The position numbers and the translations under genes were made by a program. From Paguma larvata (taxonomy: Eukaryota > Chordata > Mammalia > Carnivora > Viverridae), in assembly GCA_030068075.1 (NCBI GenBank), contig CM057832.1, forward strand, positions 77,728,002 through 77,792,001: DNA of 64,000 bases. The letters are read 5' to 3'. Each line of letters opens with the position of its first letter. Position 1 is the stretch's first letter. The notes beneath the pieces are model-generated. The model worked only from the letters and a program-made list of their open reading frames with translations, did not search any database and was not told where the DNA came from. Positions 54,390-64,000 of this stretch are shown piece by piece.

Positions 54390-54755
54390 GCACATTTGCA
54401 AATGCTGAGTTTTGCCCATCGTTTTAATCATAGCCGATCTGTTGTTTTGTTTGTATTTCTTTGATTACTATTGAGACTAAACATCTGTCCATATAGTTAT
54501 TGGCCCCAAGGTTTCGAATTGCCCATTCAGTTTCTTTACTGTTTTTTCCTGTTTCATACTGATTTATAAGAATGTGATGCTGTACACATATTCACCCATT
54601 TCCTGGTACATATGTTGAACATATTTTTCTTGAAGTGTCTTTTATTCTTGACTGAAACATTTTCGTTACTAAAAAACGTTCATTTTATGTAAATATATTA
54701 TTTTAATTTATGGTTTCTTGCTTTTCGCCATGCCTGGAAAGACTTTACTCATTTA
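54390..54755 (-). mobile_element. L1M fragment, antisense
   Basis: gtatttctttgattactatt, gactaaacatctgtccatat, gttattggccccaaggtttc and tgatttataagaatgtgatg follow antisense L1M 3' ORF2. It ends at the SINE duplication. Confidence 0.65.
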
Positions 54756-54880
54756 TTTTATTATATTTTAAATGATTTTTTCTTAAAGTTTATTTATTTA
54801 TTTTGAGAGAGAGAGAGAGAGAAAGAGAGAGATGTAGGAGGGGCAGAGAGAGAGGGAGAGAGGGAGAATCCCAAGCAGGC
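54756..54880 (-). mobile_element. 5'-truncated CAN-SINE
   Basis: Only the 3' half is present (tttatttattttgagagag, agggagaatcccaagcaggc). The duplication aagactttactcattta / aagactttcctcattta is at 54739-54755 and 54881-54897, so truncation happened at insertion, not later. Confidence 0.93.
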
Positions 54881-54929
54881 AAGACTTTCCTCATTTAAAG
54901 ATGTAAAATTATTCATCTGTACTTGCCTT

Positions 54930-55160
54930 GAAAATAGCATTTATTGGGTGTCTGCATGTATTAGGAGCTGTTTTTGTCTCATTACATGTATAATTTCATT
55001 AAATTTTCACCAAAAGCTTGTGAGGTAGGTATTGTCATTATCTCTACTTTACAAGTAAAAAAATCTCAGGTCAGAAAACATGATTTACTCAAGACCACCG
55101 GCTGAGAAGTGGAGGATTCGTGACCGGAGGTCAGATCTCGTACTCCATAGAACATATACT
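54930..55160 (+). mobile_element. MIR, sense, near full length
   Basis: gcatttattgggtgtctgca, aatttcattaaattttcacc, tgtgaggtaggtattgtcat and ggaggattcgtgaccggagg follow the whole MIR. Confidence 0.85.
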
Positions 55161-55447
55161 TTCCAAGTGTTTCATATTCCAGAGTTGACCCTGCCTGCAG
55201 ATGTTTATTTGAATAAATTCATAAGTTAAAAGGAAGCTATTGCAAATACTTCCCTCCAGAAAAAAATGCCCAATTCTGAAAAGAGTTACTTTAATAACTT
55301 CATGCAGGCCAGATAATAAAAGAATAGGGATAATGGCTGAGAATGCCAAGAACTACTTTATACAGTAAGATTTATTCATTTCTATAACTTGGTGGGTGGA
55401 ATATTTTGGTTATTAAAAGGTTTCAGTTAAAATAAAGTGCAGGACAG

Positions 55448-55643
55448 AGGTGCCTGGATGGATAAGTCGATTAAGCATTCGACTCTTGGTTTCGGCTCAC
55501 GGCACGATCTCACGGTTGCGGGATCAAGCCCTGAATTGGGCTGTGCCGTGGGCATAGAGACTGCTTACGATTCTCTCCCCGCTCCCTCTCCCTCCGGCCC
55601 TCCCCCACTCACTCTTGCTCTCCCTCTCTCTCTCTGAAAAAAA
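55448..55643 (+). mobile_element. CAN-SINE, older subfamily
   Basis: Head gaggtgcctggatggataag, body gcatagagactgcttacgat. Duplication gcaggacag / ccaggacag at 55439-55447 and 55645-55653. The A-rich tail is short. Confidence 0.9.
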
Positions 55644-55653
55644 TCCAGGACAG

Positions 55654-56789
55654 TGTCCTCATGAGCCAGCAGGTAAACATTCTAAGGTCCTTTCTGGGCA
55701 GAAATTGTATTCTTCTCTAATAATCAGGAGTATGCAAATGAATGCTTTGGCTCCTTTTACAATAGCCACTGACTAGGGGCACATTTTATTTCTACCCTAT
55801 CTATACATTTCATGTGCTAATTTATTTTTATAGTCAAGCCTTGGTTGCATACCTGTTCTCTTTCAGTCTAAGTGCTATTTGATACCATACCTAATTGTTT
55901 TCTTTGAATTCTTTGTCATGTGACACATTTGTGATCCACGTTTGGCAAAATCAAACCAGTGGACTCTGAGATGTTCTGTAAATGCATTATCTAGGCTCTT
56001 GCTAAGAGAGAACTGGTTGGCAAATTTTTAAAACCTATGAAGTTTGATGAGATATAGGTGTTGATATAGGTCTTTCATGTTGATACTTTAAGCTTTGAGT
56101 ACTTTCAGAGAACTTGTAGAGGAAATGAGATGTTTTAAAATTACATGGAAAAAGAGTTATTAACATTCTTTTGAACGTTTCATATCACAGAGAAAATAGT
56201 GCTTTTTCTTGACTGATAAGAGAGGAGTTGAGGATGATTTCCAAAATTTTAAAGCCAAGAAAAAAAAATTACATGGAATAATAAGGCAACGGGTGATAGT
56301 TTTACTATAATATTAGAAAGTGTTGTAGAATAATTTTAATTTGCTTAAGAAATGTGTGTGTAAGGTACAACATCCAAGGAGGCTTTTATTCTTGTTTTTG
56401 TAAAGGGCTGGGATTGTGGTTAAAAAAATAAAATAATTTTCGTATACTTGAATTAATGGTCTCAAACATAATTCATAAGGTATGAAGAGGAAAGTTTGCA
56501 GGCTAATTATCCATCAAGAAAGGAAATACGGCAAAGACAACAGGAAGTGAATCCTATCTTTGTTGTCTTCAAGGAATGTTTCTTAGACATAAAAGTCTAG
56601 ATAAATTCCTTTGAATAATCAAAAAAATTTTTTTTGCTGGTTTCTCTTTAAACACATGAAAGGGAGAGTGAGAGACTTTGACTGCTGGGTAGTAAGTTAA
56701 TTTCTTTTGGAGGCGATCCATGCTTGGTGGAGAGAGAGTTGGAAGACGACGATGTCAATAGCCATGTAGGTAAGGGTTCTGTTTACTAA
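55654..56789. other. Unassigned AT-rich sequence
   Basis: More than 1.1 kb without a recognised transposon or gene. Composition is strongly A/T with several A runs. Confidence 0.35.
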
Positions 56790-56910
56790 GAGGAGCTAGA
56801 AGAAGGAAGGCTCAGGGGGAGTAGACCTTTGTAGGTCTGGAGTTCGTGATGGGTCTGGACTGGAGATGCAAATCTGGAAGCCATTTATCGATTTGCCAGC
56901 CAATATCTGT
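56790..56910 (-). mobile_element. Possible L2 fragment, antisense
   Basis: gtctggactggagatgcaaa and tctggaagccatttatcgat resemble the reversed central L2. Weak. Confidence 0.35.
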
Positions 56911-57705
56911 GGACTGTCTATGCTGAGCCAGGCATGTTTTGGGGAGCAGTAGTGTCTGTTCACTGTCGCTTTAGCCCATAGATAATTGAACTAATTGGGG
57001 GAGTGTCAGGGAGCATGCTTTGTCTCTTCTCACTTCCCTCATTCTCTCCCTGCCAAGGGCAAGAGAAAAGGTTCGTCTCTAGCTCAGAACTTGAAGTTAA
57101 TGGGCCACATTTTAGTGCAGACAGAGACAGTGTATTAATGGTGTTATTAATGGCATGCTTTCTTCTTTCTTTTGCTTTCTGGATCCTTGCTGCTGGCAGC
57201 TCAGATGGTCAGGGACGTTCCCCTTGTGTGAAGTACAGCTATTCCCTTTTGCTGCTCTGTCTTTCCTCGTCGGTCAGCTGGCCTGCCAGGTGGGTATTGC
57301 AAAGCCATGTCAGCTCAGGTCAGAGCTTTGGAGTTGAGGTTGCTCTGTCTGTGGCGGTCTCTCTGTTCCACTGTGTTGGGGCTGGTGAGACAGGCCTCTG
57401 ATTCTTGTTCATGTGGGTAGATACATGAGTAGATTTGGGGTCACCTGTGCAGTACTGGTCTGTATTGCTCACTTATTCCTGGCATAGCTGAGTCTCAGGG
57501 CTCAGGACTGGGAAGTAGTGGGTCCCTTGAGCCTGAGCTGTGTTTCCCATTCCAGCTTTTGCTAGTGCACTGCTCTGCTAATGGCATTAATAAACAGCAT
57601 GTTTTATTTGGCTAGTGATGTTTGTGTGCTCTGTTGGCCGGGCTTTGAAGGGAAGGAGGAAAGAGTGATAATTCAATTCATTTCAACTCAACTCTAAGGG
57701 CATTT
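56911..57705. other. Unassigned sequence
   Basis: No repeat recognised. The 132-codon frame (57003-57401) has a central hydrophobic stretch, but no domain, conserved motif or splice context supports it as a gene. Confidence 0.35.
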
Positions 57706-57719
57706 AAATAACACATGAG

Positions 57720-57929
57720 GGGCGCCTGGGTGGCTCATTCGGTTAGGTGGCTGACTTCGGCTCAGGTCATAATCTCACGGTCTGTGAGTTCAAGCCCCTC
57801 ATCGGGCTCTGTGCTGATGGCTCAGAGCCTGGAGCTTGCTTCAGATTCTGTATCTCTCTCTTTCTCTGTGCTTCCCTTGCTCACGCTCTGTCTCTGTGTC
57901 TCTCAAAAATAAAATAAAAACGTTAAAAA
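57720..57929 (+). mobile_element. Felid CAN-SINE, full length
   Basis: Head gggcgcctgggtggctcatt, body ctcagagcctggagcttgct. Duplication aaataacacatgag / aaataacacgtgag at 57706-57719 and 57930-57943. Confidence 0.96.
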
Positions 57930-57943
57930 AAATAACACGTGAG

Positions 57944-58589
57944 ATACCCTAGGCCTTCATAGTGTATAGATAACCCAGGAGAGTACGGAAAATGAGAGAA
58001 AAGAAGAAAAGGCGACAAATCCTAGGAAGAAACCTGTAATATTTGAAGGTGTAGGTATTACACAGGCAGTGAGACGAACTAGCATAGACGGTCAGATGAA
58101 AGCATGTGAAGACCGATCTGTGAACACAGACATCGGAGGAGGTTTTCTGTTCGTCTTGTTCGCACTTCTTGTACCTTTTCCCCATCGTAACAGTGAGCAG
58201 CAGCTACTTTTATGGTTATTAAAAAAAAACTTGGAAAAAGTCACATGAAGGAAATTAGCAGCGTGATTTATGCAGAGGAAAAACCCTTCAGAATAGTAAA
58301 GATTTAACGTTAGCCAATTCTAAAATACTGCCACCTCTCTGGTCTCAAGGAAAGAGGAACCTTCCTTCTACCTCGGTCCGCAATGAACAGACCCACGTTT
58401 TGACTGCAGGTACGTTAGTAGTGTGCTTCTTTTGCAGATCACACGTATGAAGCAAATAGTGATTCTGAGAAAAGTCATTTTTGTGAGGAACCATCTGGGG
58501 GCAGTAAAATCTGAGGCCATAAAACACACGCCACAGCTGGGGAAAGTAAGTACAAAGGGAGAGAAGCGAACTGATCTAACGGTAAAGGA
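57944..58589. other. Unassigned sequence
   Basis: No transposon, exon or RNA gene recognised. Moderate CpG content but no island. Confidence 0.35.
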
Positions 58590-58730
58590 ATTTAATTGTC
58601 CATTCAGCTATTGCTCATCAAGTGCCTGTTATGCATTAGGTTCTGCGTGACGTGGTAGGAATACAGTGGCCAAAAGGATTTGGGATTTCTGCCGTCACTG
58701 ACCTTCCTTACCAGGGAGGATTTACCAGTC
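58590..58730 (-). mobile_element. L2 3' fragment, antisense
   Basis: ttgctcatcaagtgcctgtt, atgcattaggttctgcgtga and ggaatacagtggccaaaagg resemble the reversed L2 3' end. Confidence 0.55.
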
Positions 58731-59429
58731 AGGAGGGGGCTCAAAAGAGTGAACATGCTGTGGCGGGTCATAGCTGCAAGAGCACCTGACAATATACCTA
58801 AAACAGACCGTGGTGAGACCGTGGCGACAGGTGGAGCAGGCCATGGTAGTGATGGTGACGGTGGTGGTGAGAAGAGCATGGAACTCTGCTGTGCACCTAG
58901 CTCTTCCCTAGCTGCGTATAAGATTTGCCCTCAGACAAGGAATAACATTTTCCCTAATAACTGTGTATACAAATTTGCGATGCTTTCCCATGGATGCACT
59001 GGTGTTTTGAGGACTGAGAAAGAAATGACTGTTCTAATCAACACAATCCCTAAATATTATGAGTACTCAGCCCAGCATCTGAATACGCTCTTTCGTTCTG
59101 CTCCAGAAACCTCTTTCGCTTGAGAAGCTGTCTGGTTTCCACACCTAAAGCCAGCTGAAAAGCTAATTTATGAATAGAGGATGTCAAATGCCAAGATAGA
59201 CAGGCCGTTCCATAGCAGCTGTACCAGATTACAGCCTGTTAAGTTTGTAAAGACACATGTCACTGTGCCACTCTGCTTCGAGGAAGCCATATGCTTTATT
59301 CTCGAATGTTTTGGGTCTGAGTTCCCCCAAGGTTTCTGCTCTGCGGTGGTGCGTCTCATTGACGTGCAGGGAGCCAAGAACGTCAGAGCTATGTCTCCCA
59401 GGCTTAAAGAAAGCAAGAAATGCATGAGC
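58731..59429. other. Unassigned sequence
   Basis: The open frame at 58680-59123 begins inside the L2 remnant and includes a Gly-rich ggt-type run near 58846-58872. No domain is recognised, and I do not call a gene. Confidence 0.35.
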
Positions 59430-59525
59430 AGGGGTTGGAGACAAAGACCGGGATTAAAATGTGTAGGCTGATGATTTTACTCTCATTGCCATATGTCTCT
59501 GAGCCTAGGATCAACCTAAAATGTT
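59430..59525 (-). mobile_element. MIR fragment, antisense (5' side)
   Basis: agaccgggattaaaatgtgt and atgtctctgagcctaggatc match the antisense MIR. Weakly supported. Confidence 0.4.
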
Positions 59526-59724
59526 AATCCAATTTCTGCTAAGCTTTTCATTAGTTAAGTGTGCATGTAAAATGACCAGGCTAGCTATACAAGGGGCTCG
59601 TCTCTGCCTTTTGGGTTTAGAGATGTGGGAGGTTTTGGGGACAGCACGATGGTAGACCCCAACCTCTCTGGGCCCGGTGGCGTGGGCAGGTGGGATGTTC
59701 TGAGGAGACTGTGGAATGGTAAGG

Positions 59725-59805
59725 TTGTGAGGATTTAATGAGAGCATTGTCAGGAAGCATTTATAGCATATAATAAACACATAATAAGCACTCGATAAAT
59801 GTTCT
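59725..59805 (-). mobile_element. MIR fragment, antisense (3' side)
   Basis: gttgtgaggatttaatgaga, then taataagcactcgataaatg match the MIR terminus. It may belong to the same MIR as 59430-59525, with 200 bp of foreign DNA between. Confidence 0.6.
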
Positions 59806-60539
59806 TCTTTTTTCCTTTCTGAAAATAGCTTTTCTTCTTACCCGGGGCCTCAGATCCTGCCAGCTCTCCTGCCAACCTGTTTGGGGACATAAAACAGGCT
59901 TGGCGGCAATAGAACTGTGGTGGCAGGGCCACTAATTTCTGCTTTGGCTTTCAGAGCAAGGGCATAGTTCAAGGCATCCTTGACCTTGAACAGAAGTCCC
60001 TCCCAGATTGCTTCAGGGCCCATATTACATCTGGTTGCCCCGTCAGGGCCTGAGGACAGATCATCAGAATGGTGGGTGCAAAACAGCAAGGCTCTCACAC
60101 ATGACAGTGTTCTCTCCCTTCCCTTCCCTCGTTGCTCTCTCTTTCCCTTTCTCCCTCTATTCCTCCTTTCTTTATCCTATACCACCAGAAAAAGGAAGCA
60201 AAACAGAAACAATTTAGAAGGAGTAGAAAGATACCAGAATTAGAAATCTTAGTTCAGCCATTTACTAAGGCTAAGTACCAAATGTAGCTCCAGACTTCCT
60301 AGAAGCAAAGCAAAATTACTCCAGCATCCAGAAGCTGAAAATAGGCTATCTTGGCAACTTGGAAATAATACATTTGTGAATAATCCTAACTCTGGCTTGC
60401 CCAGGAGACTGCATTGTTTATGCAGTTAGAGGCAAGAAGAGATAAGAAGAGTTTCAATTCTCATAGTCTTCATTGCTCTGTTCCTTCTCTGCATTAATGA
60501 CTATTTGTAATTATATAAAATTACCAATTTACTGGTTTC
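59806..60539. other. Unassigned sequence
   Basis: No element recognised. A CT-rich stretch lies at about 60115-60170. Overlapping frames on both strands are not credible genes. Confidence 0.35.
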
Positions 60540-60668
60540 TCTGGTTAGACTGTAATCTTCTTGAGAACAGGGACCATGCCTGCCTGCATTGTTTACTATT
60601 AGATACTCATTGCTTAGCACAGTGACTTTACATAGTACAATTTTGGTAAACACATGAATGAATGAATG
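60540..60668 (+). mobile_element. L2 3' end, sense
   Basis: ggttagactgtaatcttctt, gagaacagggaccatgcctg and atgaatgaatgaatgatttt show the L2 terminus with its tgaa repeat. Confidence 0.75.
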
Positions 60669-61017
60669 ATTTTGAAAAGAGACATTTTCTAATAACATAG
60701 ACAGATGAGTAAATGCAGTCAAACGGAGCCCGAGAATGGGACCAAGATGAGATTAAAATTTGAGATCAATTCCAATGGTAACTTAGTAGCCTATAATTTT
60801 GCATATCTATATGGTTCCAATGGACCCAAAATATTGAAAAGTAAATAATTAAGAGGGCATTGCCAAGTTATATCTCTACTGCATGTATAACTTATAGAGC
60901 CAAGTATCACATTTTTGTTGTCTTTCAGTCAGAAGATTTCACAGGCAAACCTATAGAATTTCTTCCTCTTAGGTAAAAAGACAGGAATGATCCTATAAAT
61001 GAAAAAGGAAAGAAAGG
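60669..61017. other. Unassigned sequence
   Basis: No repeat or gene recognised. Confidence 0.35.
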
Positions 61018-61069
61018 AATGACTTGTCCAAATCCAAATGGTGAGTCAGTCCCAGATCCCAGAAATGAC

Positions 61070-61230
61070 TACTGAGCTATGGGAACCTTCCTGAGTCACT
61101 GAATTCTTCTGCGCCTCATCTGGCAGGTGCATGTAATAATAGGTGCCCTATTACTTGTCTCATAGGGTTTTTGAGAGAATTAAATCTACTAAATGTGAAA
61201 GGCTTCAAGAGACACATTATATAAATGTAA
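61070..61230 (-). mobile_element. MIR, antisense
   Basis: gcgcctcatctggcaggtgc, acttgtctcatagggttttt and gagagaattaaatctactaa match the antisense MIR 3' half. Confidence 0.65.
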
Positions 61231-61279
61231 GATAAGAAAGTGTTGTGTTTTGTTTTGCCTGCCAGCATTCAGTTCTCTA

Positions 61280-61735
61280 TTACTTGGGGAAGCTTGAACT
61301 ACTGAAACAATAAACTGAAAAGTAATGGCTCAAACAAAAGAGAGGTTACTTTTCTTTTCACACAACAGTCTGGGCTGGTTTTGGTGGCGACAGTGATGGT
61401 GGTCTAGCGGTGGCGGTGGACTCTTTCAACGTAGTCGTTCAAGAACTTAGGCTGACTGTGGCTCTGCCGTTCTCACCAGTGACTCGTGGTTGCTCTGGGC
61501 CATGCCATTGTTACTCGTGGGAGTAACAGTGAGTTTAAAGGCTCAGGCTTAGAAGTGGTACTGATTACTTGTGCTTGCTGGAGAGGACTTCGTCACACGA
61601 GCCGCACCTAAAGGTGAAAGAAGGTGGGAAATGCAGTGCAGCTGGACAGCCTTCTTCCTTCTTCTATAGTGGAAAGTGAGAGTGGATTTGGGTGGGCAGC
61701 CAGCACGCTGTGCCCTGGATGGGGTCAAGTTCTCC
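61280..61735. mobile_element. Unclassified interspersed repeat, LTR-like
   Basis: taatggctcaaacaaaagag, then tggctctgccgttctcacca and gaaggtgggaaatgcagtgc recall a dispersed mammalian repeat of LTR type that I cannot name. It has a triplet-rich ggtggcg segment near 61380-61420. Confidence 0.4.
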
Positions 61736-61737
61736 CT

Positions 61738-61912
61738 TTATAGGATCTCACATTCTTCGCAGTGGTCAAAGATTCATCTTATGATTATTTGATTCATTTT
61801 GCCCCACCAGATGAGGACAGGGGATCATGTCTCTTGTCCATCATGATCTCCAACACTTGATGCCATGCCAAACTCATAATAGACCTTCAATAAATATTTG
61901 TTCCATGAGATA
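61738..61912 (+). mobile_element. L2 3' end, sense
   Basis: caccagatgaggacagggga, ctcttgtccatcatgatctc and cttcaataaatatttgttcc show the L2 terminus. Confidence 0.7.
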
Positions 61913-62057
61913 GAGTACATGAATGTATTCTATCATGTCAAGACATTGGTTGATACTAAAGAACCTCAAATGAGACTGTCTGGATGTGTCTGGTGAGGTG
62001 TTAGAGCCTTGCCTTTATTAGGTATCTCTTTGCAACGTTGAATACACTTTGGAAAAG

Positions 62058-62640
62058 GAGGTGTGGTAGGCAGAATTCTAAGATGACCCCCAGTGATCCT
62101 TACGCTTGTATAATCTCCTTTCCTTGAGAGTGGGTGAAACCCTTAAATATGATGATGATTAAGTTATGTAATTTGGCACAGATGACTCTAAGAAAGCGAA
62201 ATTATCCTGGGTGGACCAGACCTCCTCAGGTGACCCCTTGAAAGGGACTGGGCTTCTCCTTGAAGAGGTTGGAAGTATGAGAGATATTTGATACAAGTCT
62301 CTTTGGTGGCTGTGAGGATGGAGGGGCCACGGGGAGCTGAGAGTGGCCCTCAACTGACATCCAGCAAGAAAATGAAGACCTCAGTCCTACCTCTACAAAA
62401 AAGTGAATTCACTTAACATCAATGAGCTTACTAGTGGGAGTTTCCCCCCAGAGCCCTCAGATGGGAACTCAGGCTGATGGACACATTGGTTTCTACCACG
62501 GGAGACCCTGAGTAGAGATCTCAGCTGAGATGCACCCAGGCTTCTGGTCTACAGAAACCCTGAGATAACGAATAGGTGTCGTTTTAAACCACCAACCTCA
62601 TGGTAATCTGTTAGGCAGTCCTGGGAAGCTAATACAGGTT
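62058..62640 (+). mobile_element. Old LTR-like repeat (MaLR type), sense
   Basis: gtggtaggcagaattctaag, gtgatccttacgcttgtata, gaaattatcctgggtggacc, then cgttttaaaccaccaacctc and agctaatacaggtttat have the order and ends of a MaLR-type LTR. Exact family uncertain. Confidence 0.6.
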
Positions 62641-63264
62641 TATGTTTGTTTACTGGGATGGGGTGGGGCTGTGGGCAGAAGGAAGTTGGAGGATAGAGAA
62701 TGATGTCTATTCCCCTAAGGGCTTCAGGGTACGGTTCCTGAAACTTAGGTAGGATAACTAACGGTTCTAGTTTGCCTGGACTGAGGGGTCTCAAGTATGT
62801 GGGATTTCCAGAACTAACACCAGGACAGTCCTGAGAAACAAGGGCAGTTGATCTCCCTACACATATCATAGGAGTTGCTTTGTGAAGAAGAGGTGCAGTG
62901 ACACATGGTGGTTAGCCGTCTTCTGGTCAGCAGACAGCAGGAAAGCAGCGCTCACATTAGCCCGCAGTGGCTTGCTGTTCTAGAAACATTGATACTGCCG
63001 TATCGTGGCGGTAGCCCGCAGTCAAGGCTGTCATTAGGTCCAGTCCTTAAGAGCCTGTAAAGAGCAGATTTAAATGAGGAATCCCTGAGGGAAATTATGT
63101 GAGTATGAAATGTAATCACAGGGGCATCTCTAGGACCTTCTAGAATCAACCGTATATATCTCTGAAATAGTTCTGCGGCTCCCGCACAATGGAGATGTGG
63201 CACGTGCCAGGGAATTGTGCATCCTCGCTGTCCGTATGGCATCATGATAACCACAGGCTCGTGA
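62641..63264. other. Unassigned sequence
   Basis: No element recognised. Minus-strand frames at 62549-62869 and 62952-63254 show no known domain. Confidence 0.35.
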
Positions 63265-63420
63265 AACTAAGGCGTACTCATGTTCACTGTGCCAGACACT
63301 GGGCTAAGGTGTTCTCAGACGTGCTAGGTCTCAGAATCTTACGCAGTGGGTGTTATAAGCCCCATTTTGATTATGAGCAACCCGAGGCTGAGTGAATTTA
63401 CAAAATTTGCTTAGAAATGC
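63265..63420 (+). mobile_element. MIR, sense
   Basis: gttcactgtgccagacactg, gggctaaggtgttctcagac, ttataagccccattttgatt and acccgaggctgagtgaattt match the MIR core. Confidence 0.75.
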
Positions 63421-64000
63421 CCCCTGGGGCTGTTTTACATGCATGCTAAATCTCTGGGAGATACTAAAAACAGCTTTACGAATCAGTACCTGTAGCATCT
63501 GCAGAACTCTTGAAGGACTACTGGGGAGAGCACAGTGGTAATTTATCTTCTTTATTTGCCTCTGCTTAGTTTAGGAGCTAGAAGCTCTGTGGGGGGAGGT
63601 AAGGGATACATTGAGTCTGAATGGCATTTACATAGGTTTCTGTGGCCAAAACATATGCATTTATCAAGGATACCTTAACTCTAGTATCTAACCAATGCCA
63701 TTATTTTAAAGCCATTTGCAGATGGATTCATTGAGTTAAAGAAAGAAAAAAGCATTCGCACATATCCTATTACCAGGTTACTTCATAGAAGTAACCACAT
63801 ATAAGGCAGAAAAACATCTGATAAAAAGGCAGAAAAACATCATGGTTCTTCTGCATTTGCTCCTTATTTGCAGTGCCAAGGCTAATACAGCCAGAAAATG
63901 AGCATCCCTCCCTCTAGCTCTTGTTTGTGAAGAAAATAGATTAAATTTCTCATTTGCCAACCAAGGGCTGCTGTGTACATTTGGGCAGGCTGTTTACTGC
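63421..64000. other. Unassigned sequence to window end
   Basis: No element, exon or RNA gene is recognised in the last 580 bases. A near-duplicate segment, aaaggcagaaaaacatc-like, occurs twice around 63805-63840 (ggcagaaaaacatctgat and ggcagaaaaacatcatgg). Confidence 0.35.

Noticed and set aside
57003..57401. 132-codon frame with a hydrophobic segment
   Set aside because: No family resemblance and no supporting exon context; length is within chance expectation for 64 kb read in six frames.
58680..59123. 147-codon frame with Gly-rich run
   Set aside because: Begins inside an antisense L2 remnant; Gly run comes from a short ggt repeat.
1..64000. CRISPR array, operon, phage or plasmid module
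   Set aside because: No regularly spaced repeats, no closely packed genes, no ribosome-binding sites; repeats are dispersed eukaryotic SINEs and LINEs.

Overview
This window is ordinary vertebrate nuclear DNA from a carnivoran, most likely a cat-family (Felidae) genome. The main evidence is about 35 copies of a tRNA-derived CAN-SINE. Its body has the felid form: a head reading gcgcctgggtggctcag, an internal gagcctggagcctgcttc, then CT-rich sequence and an AAATAAATAAACATTAAAAA-type tail. Two 5'-truncated L1 copies also carry the felid/carnivoran type of L1 3' end. No prokaryotic features are present: no operons, ribosome-binding sites or CRISPR arrays. I found no protein-coding exon I can defend. 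Every long open frame is a SINE or L1 copy, a microsatellite, an old retroviral remnant, or an unsupported chance frame. The window therefore looks like intergenic sequence or the inside of a large intron.

Layout. 1-9 kb: old L2, MIR, MER5A and L1M debris cut by young SINEs, some two or three layers deep. 9.2-14 kb: a GGAA microsatellite, an L1/HAL1-like scrap and a long sense L2 (10.44-12.11 kb). 14.0-16.84 kb: an almost transposon-free block rich in TAATTA cores, the best candidate for conserved regulatory DNA. 16.85-24.85 kb: antisense L1M pieces, an old LTR and two young felid L1s with target-site duplications (TSDs). 25.1-26.6 kb: a second transposon-free block. 26.6-30.2 kb: L2 and MIR fragments, a Tigger DNA-transposon deletion derivative and an L1M 3' end. 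31.9-35.3 kb: a decayed ERVL-type internal region with two MLT1-like LTRs in opposite orientation. 36.0-37.2 kb: transposon-poor DNA ending in a TTCC/TTTC microsatellite. 37.5-49.3 kb: a very dense SINE region, with an antisense L1M split by about 5 kb of later DNA (another L1 and a probable antisense endogenous retrovirus). 49.3-64 kb: sparser, with isolated SINEs, L2s, MIRs and two LTR-like repeats.

I did not find an undescribed gene system. The more informative signals are the transposon-free TAATTA-rich block, three CTCF-like motifs (17.7 kb forward; 27.6 and 53.9 kb reverse), the layered insertions that give a relative chronology, a pair of related L1s of which only one has a large TA expansion, one SINE with intact Pol III promoter boxes, and an antisense retroviral fragment whose 5' end lies near where a transcript would start. 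Family names come from recalled consensus patterns, not a database search. Boundaries of old repeats are approximate; boundaries of young SINEs and L1s are set by visible TSDs.
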